Source: Psychromicrobium lacuslunae (GTDB taxonomy: Bacteria; Actinomycetota; Actinomycetes; Actinomycetales; Micrococcaceae). Taken from it: a stretch of DNA of 64,000 bases. The notes beneath the pieces are model-generated. The model saw nothing but the letters and a program-made list of their open reading frames with translations, was not told the origin of the DNA and ran no database searches. The stretch spans positions 3,531,719 through 3,595,718 of the forward strand of contig NZ_CP011005.1 in assembly GCF_000950575.1 (NCBI RefSeq), given 5' to 3'. A program made the position numbers and the translations under genes. Below are positions 56,598 through 64,000 of this stretch, piece after piece (positions within the stretch are counted from its first letter, which is position 1; the number at the start of each line of letters is the position of its first letter).

Positions 56598-56598
56598 G
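56329..56598 (-). repeat. Inverted repeat IR1-right, start of the silent cassette
   Basis: This is the exact inverted copy of 54012-54281. Its outer end lies 24 bp before the recombinase ATG. Any promoter for the recombinase is therefore likely to lie within this repeat or in the invertible segment. Confidence 0.97.
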
Positions 56599-56622
56599 CT
56601 AAAAAACCGCTGAACTATAACG

Positions 56623-57900
56623 ATGAATCCTAAACAAGTACGTCAATGTGTCCTTTACGCCCGCCTCAGTGTTACCAAAGAAGAGTCAGTTTCCATCGCG
56701 CGGCAGCTTCAGTCTTGCCGCAGATACGCCGAGGCGAGGGGCTGGGAAGTTGTCGGTGAATTCATCGACGACGGTGTTTCTGCCACCGCAAACCGTCCCG
56801 AGGAACGTCGTGGTTGGAGGTCGCTAATTGAAGCGCGGGATTTCGATGCCGTCATCATTTGGAAAGTAGATCGCCTTGCCCGGCGGGTTCTTGACTTCCT
56901 CCACGCCGACGAGACGCTACAGCAACGAGGAGCTGGTCTTGTCGCTGTTGAGGATCCCATCGATATGACCAGCCCCCAAGGTCGTGCGTTCGCGGTGATG
57001 CTTGCGGTGTTCGGTGAGATGGAGGCTGAGGCGATCCGCGCTCGGGTCAGAGCAGCACGGGCTCAGATTCTCAAAGATGGTCGTTGGCCGGGAGGCGGAA
57101 TCCCCTACGGATATAGGTCAATATCGAATGTAAGGGGCCCGGGTAGGGTTCTTGTGCAGGAGGAAGAACGGATCGAATGGCTCAAGGAGATCGTCGCTAG
57201 GGCCGCTCGCGGTCAGACAGTAAACGCAATCGCCAGATGGCTCACTGAGACAGGAGCACCGCTCCCAATACGTCGGATTGAACGGACCTCCGGCAGCACA
57301 AACTGGAACCGACAGACAGTGGACGGTCTATTGCGCAACCCCGTGATAGCCGGAATGACACCACGAAACCCTGGACGCGCAAAGAGCGCAAAACGTGCCG
57401 ACCCCTTTGCAGTTCTTCGGGACGAGAACGGCGATCCGGTCATCAATGAGAGTCTTGCTATCGTCGGCGTCGAAGAGTTCACGGAGCTGCAACGACTCCT
57501 CGACGCTCGTGCTGTGCCGCAGGCTCGAAAGCTGGGCGAACGGCAGGCGACAAGCCCCTTCCTGTCTCGCGTGGCCCGGTGCCACGAGTGCTCGGTATAC
57601 CTCTGCCGCGGAACAAATCAGAAACGCCCAATGCTCTACTGCCCGAAATGCCGCCAGACGATTGGGCGCACCGCGCTCGACGCCTATCTCATTGATCGAC
57701 TTCTTGCGGAACGTACCGAAGAGAAAGTAGGCGAACTTACCGTCGCGGAAGCCTGGTTGCGTGCCGGTCATGACGATAAGGCGCGCCGGGCAGTGCTGCT
57801 CTCCCAGCTTGGCGCGCTCGTTATTCGTCGTGGCATTGTCGGACGCTACTTTGACGAGGAGCGAGTGCTGCTGACCTGGTCACCGTCAGAGCGCTTTTGA
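56623..57900 (+). CDS. Large serine recombinase, probable DrmMI invertase
   Basis: This 425-residue recombinase has an N-terminal resolvase domain (residues about 8-150) with the catalytic serine in YARLSVTKEESVSI, and IIWKVDRLARR and GEMEAEAIRARV helices. A Recombinase domain follows (about 160-285, GGGIPYGYR and LLRNPVIAGM), then a zinc ribbon with CHEC (about 320) and CPKC (about 340). It is somewhat short for phage integrases of this class, lacking a long coiled-coil. It sits within a DISARM operon, without phage genes, next to a 270-bp inverted repeat; its most economical role is inversion of the drmMI cassette. No good ribosome site precedes the ATG. Confidence 0.9.
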   Translation: MNPKQVRQCVLYARLSVTKEESVSIARQLQSCRRYAEARGWEVVGEFIDDGVSATANRPEERRGWRSLIEARDFDAVIIWKVDRLARRVLDFLHADETLQQRGAGLVAVEDPIDMTSPQGRAFAVMLAVFGEMEAEAIRARVRAARAQILKDGRWPGGGIPYGYRSISNVRGPGRVLVQEEERIEWLKEIVARAARGQTVNAIARWLTETGAPLPIRRIERTSGSTNWNRQTVDGLLRNPVIAGMTPRNPGRAKSAKRADPFAVLRDENGDPVINESLAIVGVEEFTELQRLLDARAVPQARKLGERQATSPFLSRVARCHECSVYLCRGTNQKRPMLYCPKCRQTIGRTALDAYLIDRLLAERTEEKVGELTVAEAWLRAGHDDKARRAVLLSQLGALVIRRGIVGRYFDEERVLLTWSPSERF

Positions 57901-57946
57901 CGTACCCTAACCGTCAATCAAGGTGTTGTGCGGCAGAATAGTGGCT

Positions 57947-60856
57947 ATGTCAGAGAAGATGGACGCGGCAGCGCCAGCGGAGCCGGGATATCCACTCGAT
58001 TTCCCACTGGATGGCACCTCTTTCAGTGTGCGCGAGAACCTAGCCGACATTCTGGAGCGTGAACTTCTCGGACCGATCTATGGGGAGAACGAGTTACTAT
58101 CAATCAGCCCGAAGCAGCTGTATCTCGTCGGCTTGATTGCGCCGGTGAAACTTACTGACACAAAATCATCCACGCTCGATCAGGATGAGGCGGGCGACTT
58201 GGATGAGGTTCGCCTCGACGAGGATGGCGTCGCCGAGGGCCGCGGCGTTCCCGCGGTTGCCGCAGACGAGAGCGAAGCTGATGCCGAGGAAGACGATGGT
58301 GAGGATCGCGCGCCCAAGCAGGGGCTGATGATCCCAGCGTCGATGGGCCTGCGCTTCCAGGTGTCAGAGGATCTTCCGTCGTTCGAAGTCACGGCGTCGT
58401 GGGGCAGCTACGAGACGGTTGAAACAGGCGAAATGAAACCGAATGGCCGGCCGGAACGGAAATATCGGCGCACTCCGGTGGAGGAGACCCGAACCATAGC
58501 GATAGCGTCGCTGAAACCGGGGCACACCGAGACAATCGTGCTGCGCGATGCCATTTGTCTGCGGATTGACCGCTACGACGACCACGAATACGGGCGCGTC
58601 CTCGTGGAGATCGCACTTTGTAATGACCGCGAGACGCCACTGCCGATCCCGACCAGTATGTGGATGTTTCAGACGAAGCTGCTGATTGACTCGGGTGGCG
58701 ACGAGGTGTTCCTCCCGGTGCGCGATGTCCTGGAGCAAGACTGGGCTGAGCATGATGACGAGGTTCGCCGGCTCGATCTGCAGTACAAAGATCGGCTGGA
58801 ATTTGCCATCGGTCGTACCTGCTCTGCTGATTGGGTTGTGCGGAAAGGATCGCGTCGGGCAACCTCGGTATCCACGAGCTGGCTGCCATATGCGGAGACG
58901 CCTCAGACCCGGGCTGGCGTCGTGGAGGGCGCGACTTTATCGATGAAGGAGCTCGCATCAGCCTCCGCCGAGGAGCTGCGGGATGGTCTCACGCCACTGA
59001 TCTCCGGTTATGGTGCGTGGCTCGAACGACAGCGAGGCAATGCAGCGGAGCTCCCCGCACACCTACGTGAGACCGCCGATGATGCGTTGTGGGAGGCACA
59101 GCGGGCGTATCAACGGCTGGTCGACGGTCTAGAGTTCGTGGCGACGGATGCGACCGCTCTGCAGTGCTTCCAGTTCATGAACCGCGTGATGCGCGATCAG
59201 CGTCTCGCTTCCCAAGTCGCCGAGGTGCGCAAGTCTGACTCATCGTTGTCGATTATCCAGGCGTGGAAGGACCTTGAGGCCGCCGAGCTGGACGGAGAAC
59301 CGGTCGCATCTTGGCGGCCATTCCAGTTAGCTTTCATCCTTATGCAGCTCCGCGCGCTCACCAACCCGACAGATCCATTGCGAAGCGCGGACCTCAAGGC
59401 TGGCGTAGAGCTGCTTTTCTTCCCGACTGGCGGTGGCAAGACTGAGGCATACCTCGGCCTTGCCGCATACACCTTCGCGATTCGTCGGCGTCAGGCTGTC
59501 GTGCAATCCCAAGACGGCGCGTTGAACGGTGGCGATGGCGTCTCGGTGCTGATGCGCTATACGCTGCGGCTACTCACCGCGCAGCAGTTCCAGCGCGCCA
59601 CCACACTCGTGTGCGCCGCTGAACTGGCGCGCCTTGAAGACGAGGCAACGTGGGGTGTGGAACCTTTCCGGATTGGTCTGTGGGTCGGTACCGATGTCAG
59701 CCCGAAGCGATTCGAAGAGGCGGATGAACAGCTCAAGAAAGTCAACGATGGAGCTTCGCACCGACTTACCGTGCTTCAGATTCAGCGTTGCCCATGGTGT
59801 GGTACCGAGATTAGTCCGGCGAACGTTAAGGGCGACGTCACGAGTCGCCGCGTGTTGGTGCACTGTGGTGACGAATTGGGTCGCTGCCCGTTCTCTAAAG
59901 GTGGCGGTGTACCCGAAGGGCTCCCGGTGCTCACTGTCGATGAAGAGATCTATCGGCTCGCCCCGGCATTCGTTATCGCGACCGTTGATAAGTTCGCTCG
60001 GCTCGCGCGCGAAGGCGAGGCCGCGTCGCTGTTCGGCTACGTTAGTAAGCGGTGCGGTCGGCACGGCTACATCCATCCCGACTACACGAACTGCGATGTC
60101 CAGGCGCATCCTGCGAACGGTGGGCACCCAGCGGCCACCGTGGTGCCGGTTGACCGACTGCGTCCACCGGATCTGATCATTCAAGATGAGCTGCACCTGA
60201 TCACTGGCGCACTGGGTACCGCCGTCGGACTGTTTGAGGTCGCCCTCGAAACGCTGTGTTCATGGGAAACTCCAGCGGGTGAGGCGATCAAGCCGCTAAT
60301 TGTCGCCTCCACTGCGACCGTGCGGAACGCCGTGGATCAGGTGCGGCAGCTGTACGGTCGCAAAGTCGAGGTCTTCCCGCCACAGGTGCTCGACGTGGCA
60401 GATACCTTCTTCTCCCGCGAGGTCGAGGTTTCTCAACAGAATCCTGGCCGTCGCTACCTCGGGGTGAGCGCGCCCGGTGTGCGTTTGTCTAGCGCCGAGA
60501 TTCGCCTCACCGAGATCCTGCTGCTAGCGGGGCAACTGCTGTTCGACCGCACCGGTATCGAGGCCGACCCTTATATGACACTTGTCGGCTATTTCAATGC
60601 CACCCGTGAATTGGCAGGTATGCGCCGCTACGTAGATGACGACGTAACCAGCCGAGTACGCAGCCCCCGTCCGAAGTCCGGATTTCCGAGAAGGTTCGGC
60701 ACCAACTTCGGTCTCAACGTTGCTGAACTGACTTCTCGTATTTCAGGTGCTGATATTGGCAGGACCCTCGACAAGCTCGGGATTGAGTTTGACCCTGACT
60801 TCGATGTCACCACGGCGATCAATGCCCGGGGGCTGCTGCCAAGGCTAAGGAGGTAG
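57947..60856 (+). pseudogene. drmA: drmA 5' part: DISARM helicase DrmA
   Basis: These 969 residues form most of DrmA, a core DISARM helicase-like protein. They include an acidic linker (about 75-125), Walker A LFFPTGGGKTEAYLG near 500, a CPWCGTEI zinc-type knuckle and the DEXH box IIQDELHLITG near 745 followed by VASTATVRNAV. The ATG at 57947 is used although an in-frame GTG lies 24 bp upstream. The frame ends prematurely after TTAINARG. One missing G in the GGGGG run at 60828-60832 accounts for it, since the other frame continues AAAKAKEVVPKRDGDEPFD. Confidence 0.9.
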
Positions 60857-61658
60857 TGCCGAAGCGTGACGGAGACGAGCCGTTCGACGTGGTGCTCGCG
60901 ACTTCGATGCTCCAGGTTGGTGTCGATGTGCAGCGACTTGGATTGATGCTTGTGGTGGGACAACCGAAGAACACCGCCGAGTACATCCAGGCATCCTCTC
61001 GCGTCGGCCGCGATAGGAACCGACCCGGGCTAGTCGTCTCTCTAGGCAATTGGGCCCGTCCGCGTGACCTTGCCCACTATGAACAGTTCCGGCACTACCA
61101 TGAGACGTTTTACAAACAAGTCGAGGCTTTGTCTGTCACGCCGTTCTCGCCGACTTCATTGGAACGTGGCATCGACGGATTGCTCGTTAGCGCGGTTCGT
61201 GTTGTCCAAGCGGCGAGAACGGACAGTCTTTCGCCGAGAAGCAGGCAGGGAAGATAGAGGCAGAGTACTCGGCCGTCACCGCGTTGGTGGAGCGGTTGAA
61301 TGCGCGCATTCTCGCCGCATCACCGGATGAGAGTCGAGCCAAGGAGGCCCGTGACAATTTCAAAAATCGAGTGGATAAGTGGTGTCGCCGCGTCAAACAA
61401 GCCGCTGGACTGCAGAAAATATTGGTCTATGAGCGTACCCGGGATGATAAGAGATATTTACCGTTGATCGTCAGCCCAGAAAATTACCAAGCACAAGCCG
61501 GTAGCCCGGTAGAGGCTCCGTTCAGGATCGCGAACTCAATGCGGGAGGTACAGCCGGAAATCAACATTCTGGTGTCGCCGATCGAGGAGAGGCTTTATGC
61601 GAGCCCGAGGGCGGACATCGAAGGCTGGGCACTACCCCTTGGGGAGGACGAAGAATGA
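60857..61658 (+). pseudogene. drmA: drmA 3' part: C-terminal helicase lobe, twice frameshifted
   Basis: This continues DrmA in two open pieces. The first (to 61257) has the helicase motifs VVLATSMLQVGVDVQRLGLM and QASSRVGRDRNRPGLVVSLG. At GG 61212-61213 a single missing base shifts the frame; correction gives NGQSFAEKQAGKIEAEYS, leading into the second piece (61284-61658, NARILAASPDESRAKEARDN). That piece ends in an acidic tail whose stop overlaps the drmB ATG (61655). Reading the whole as one gene, DrmA would be about 1235 residues. Confidence 0.85.
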
Positions 61659-62845
61659 CCGACCAAGTCACCGGGGTGTTACCGAGCGCAACGGATTCTC
61701 TTGACCCACTTGGCGATGTCGAGAAAGGCAAATCGAAGAATCGTGCCAAGGTCGGATCGGCTCGGCCGTCTTCATTGTTGTATACCTACGGCCCTGGTTC
61801 GATTATGGACTTGCCGAGCTTTTCAGTGATGCCAGCTGGGCTCGATGATTGGGAGTCGATCTGGAAACGCCGTGAAGAAATCGATCGGATATTCGAACCA
61901 CGACTGCTGAACGTCGTTCGTAAATATCGCGGTAATCAAGTCAGAGAGTTACGACCTTTCCCTTGGCAGCCGAAGAAAGGCCCGACATCGACGGAAGGAT
62001 CCGACCTCGGGGTCCCTGCGCGAGTGTTTCCGCAGTGGCTGCGCTGTACCCACTGCCATTACCTTGGCCCATTGTCGCGCTTCGATTACAAGAACACCCA
62101 TCCGTTTCGACCCGACCTCGCGCAGTTCACCCACAAGTGTGCGGCCAGCGGTAAAAGGGGCGGCTGGCCAGCAGTGCCGGCTCAGCACTTGCTCACCTGC
62201 ACCAATGGGCACCTTGACGAATTCCCTTACACGCTGTGGGTGCACCGTGGGAAGAAATGCCCAAATACTGAGCGCGAACCGGACTTGAAGATGTTTGATG
62301 CCAACGTCGGCAAAAGCGTTGGGTCCAGCATCAAATGCCAAGCCTGTGATGCTCGCCGCGGCATGGCGGAGGCGATGGGAGCAGCCGGACGAGAAAAAGA
62401 TCCCGCAAGTCTGTCGCGGGCGTCATCCGCATCTGGGCGAGTTCTTCCAGGGTGCGAAGCGAAACCTGCGCTGATCATGATGGGTGCCTCAAACCTTTGG
62501 TTTCCGGTAACCCAGAGCATTATCGTCATGCCGAGATCGGATGCGGAGCAGAAGGAAGTGCTTGCCGACCGACTACGTGTCGAACTCAATGTCGATGACC
62601 TAAGGACGTTTGGTGATCAGATCCCGGTTATCCGTGCGCTCGCCGGAGCACGCAACATCGACGTCACCGAGCTTGACGACGAGGATATTGCGACGATTGT
62701 TGCGAAGGCCCTCGTCCCTCCAACTGCCGAAGAAGCCTCGGAAGATAGCCATGCGGGCCGGGACCCGATCGAGTTGCTGGTCCTGAGTGGTTATATCTCC
62801 AGCAGCCCATTTCATTTCCCGAGCAGCAGGACAGCGCAGGATTGA
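61655..62845 (+). pseudogene. drmB: drmB 5' part: DUF1998-type DISARM protein DrmB
   Basis: DrmB is the second core DISARM protein, which acts with DrmA. The 396-residue frame begins with RPSSLLYTYGPGSIMDLP and contains zinc-type cysteines (WLRCTHCHYLG, LLTCTNGHLDEFPY, IKCQACDAR) and the conserved GASNLWFPVTQS. Two local shifts cancel: an extra A in 62394-62398 and a lost G near 62450 replace about 18 residues, including IPQVCRGRHPHLGEFF, with unrelated sequence. A lost C at 62782-62783 then ends the frame early; the correct continuation is VPEWLYLQQPISFPEQQ. Confidence 0.85.
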
Positions 62846-63679
62846 TGGTCACAGAGATGCCACGCGGAAGGGAATTGAATCCCCTGATTAACCGCGTCGT
62901 CGGCGTGAATAAGATGAAGAAGGCCAATGCTGTTCTCGGCTTCACTCGCCTCGACGAGATGGACCGCATTAGCGATCTCCCTCGCGCGTCGTACCTCTTA
63001 CCCGCAGTAACAGGCCAACCTGGGTGCCGGCCACGGAAGACCGAGGCGAGGGCATTTTTCTGGCAACTCGACCTCGACGCCGTCGACGAATGGGAACGCA
63101 GAATCGACGATCAGCCCATATCGCTCTGGACAGCGCATAAAGAAGCGCATCGCCGCAACTTTGCGCGCCGCTTCTCCGAGACCGCCGCCGAGATAGAGCC
63201 GATGACCGGCTGCCTGATCCGCGGTATTGGCTGCTTCATACCTTTTCGCACATCCTGATTCGAGAGATGGCGATGCGCTCGGGCTATGGTGCCGCCAGTC
63301 TGACCGAACGTATTTACGCCTGGAAGGCTACTCCGGAACGCGAGGCAGCTGCTGGCCTGCTGATCTGCACGACTGCATCGGATAGCGATGGAACGCTCGG
63401 CGGTCTCGTTGCGCTCTCCGAGCCGGATAAGCTTCAAGGTATCGTCCGCGCCGCGTTACGCAGAGCCGCAAGATGTTCCTCAGACCCGATGTGCGCACAA
63501 CGCACGCCGTCGGACCCGGAGGATTTCCTCCCGGTGCGGCGTGCCACACTTGCTGCTTCGTCTCAGAGACTTCGTGTGAGAAGGCTAATCGGTTCCTCGA
63601 CCGCCGCTTTATCCTCGACCTTCCGGCCCAGAACCGTTTCACTGCGCCCGGGTTCTTCGGAAGCATCTATGGCCACTGA
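62842..63679 (+). pseudogene. drmB: drmB 3' part, twice more frameshifted
   Basis: The C-terminal half of DrmB begins in frame 62842-63258 with MPRGRELNPLINRVVGVNKM. It should continue PRYWLLHTFSHILIREMAMR, but a missing G at 63208-63209 shifts the frame. The next open piece (from 63267, SGYGAASLTERIYAW) holds the DUF1998 region with CSSDPMCAQ. Another lost base near 63530-63534 separates it from GAACHTCCFVSETSCE, the terminal cysteine cluster, which ends at the stop 63677-63679. The stop overlaps the drmC start. Confidence 0.82.
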
Positions 63680-64000
63680 CTCCGATCCGTTTGTTGAACT
63701 CGGCAGCTTCCTAAACGCGCGACCGAGGCGGCACGCCTTGCCCTGCAGTTCGAGATAGGCGCGCCACTCAGTGTCGCCATACGTGAGATAGCGAGTGCTC
63801 GTCGCGAGCAGGCAAAGTTGCTACTAATAGCAGCGGGTCTCACACCTCGGGATTGTGGGCGGGCCGTCAGTGTGCTGCGCGCGTTGCTGGAGCGAAGTCC
63901 GTGCTCCGAGACGTGACTCCCGTATGGACGATGCCCGGCCACGAGGCGAACACGGGTCGACTCACCGCAGAGTTTCATCGGATCGTCGGAGAAGCACGCC
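63669..64000 (+). pseudogene. drmC: drmC (phospholipase D-like DISARM protein), 5' part, cut by window end
   Basis: The ATG at 63669 overlaps the drmB stop, the expected place for drmC. MATDSDPFVELGSFL is followed, after a lost base around 63712-63720, by ATEAARLALQFEIGAPL in another frame. A second lost base near 63892 precedes AKSVLRDVTPVWTMPGHE. The catalytic HKD motifs would lie beyond the window, so the PLD assignment rests on operon position and N-terminal resemblance. Confidence 0.68.

Larger units (their letters stand above)
54012..56598. mobile_element. Invertible segment switching the DrmMI C-terminus
   Basis: The outer limits are the 270-bp inverted repeats IR1-left and IR1-right. 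Inversion flips 54282-56328, exchanging expressed and silent C-terminal cassettes. Joining 51235-54011 to the reverse strand from 56598 to 55302 gives 4074 nt, exactly 1358 codons, so the alternative fusion is in frame (1357 residues). A serine recombinase gene starts 25 bp outside the right repeat. Confidence 0.9.

Noticed and set aside
56623..57900. Serine recombinase as a prophage integrase
   Set aside because: No phage structural, lysis or replication genes and no tRNA or duplicated att-like direct repeats are nearby. The flanking 270-bp inverted repeat in a methylase gene fits an invertase better.
60828..60850. Programmed ribosomal frameshifting in drmA
   Set aside because: The G5 run lacks a recognised slippery heptamer with downstream structure. 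Similar losses recur across drmB and drmC, so mutation or base-call error is more likely.

Overview
The window looks like a chromosome segment from a moderately high-GC actinobacterium of the Micrococcaceae (Arthrobacter, Renibacterium or Psychromicrobium type). This rests on actinobacterial gene order (PerM-like DUF6350 gene, purN, purH, icd), monomeric-style actinobacterial regulators, GTG starts and family resemblance of the proteins. The species is inferred, not proven. I see no rRNA, tRNA or CRISPR.

Layout. (1) 1-1787: end of a PerM-like membrane protein gene and purN. (2) About 1.8-20.2 kb: a cell-wall (muropeptide) scavenging cluster placed between purN and purH and bounded on both sides by near-identical 30-bp-arm palindromes. 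It encodes a secreted GH25 lysozyme, a secreted C39-like protein, a dipeptide epimerase, three serine beta-lactamase-fold hydrolases, an LD-carboxypeptidase, a complete peptide ABC importer, an M20 peptidase, MurQ, NagZ and two RpiR/MurR-type repressors. TGTAA-type palindromes lie in the two divergent promoter regions. (3) 20.3-47.8 kb: housekeeping and transport genes. These include purH, icd, a branched-chain amino acid (Liv) importer with a perfect CRP/GlxR-like site upstream, a ROK-regulated sugar ABC importer, PQQ-type sugar dehydrogenase, gamma carbonic anhydrase, purU, a flavin monooxygenase, a trypsin-like protease, glyA-folD behind a ZTP riboswitch, and a LuxR-type two-component system. 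Strong hairpin terminators separate most units.

(4) 48.07-64.0 kb: a class 1 DISARM phage-defence locus, in the order drmD (SNF2 helicase), drmMI (adenine methyltransferase), drmA (helicase), drmB (DUF1998), drmC (PLD, cut by the window end). Between drmMI and drmA sit a head-to-head silent copy of the drmMI C-terminal target-recognition region and a large serine recombinase gene. The expressed and silent C-termini share an exactly identical 270-bp inverted repeat. Inversion between the repeats keeps frame and would replace the last 334 residues of the methylase with a different 342-residue sequence. This is the standout feature: an apparently phase-variable DISARM methyltransferase.

Every other DISARM gene (drmD, drmA, drmB, drmC) is broken by single-base, mostly -1 homopolymer, frameshifts. 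The methylase, its silent cassette and the recombinase are open throughout. Either the restriction half has decayed and left a switchable orphan methylase, or base-calling is poor locally; the uneven distribution favours the first but does not settle it.
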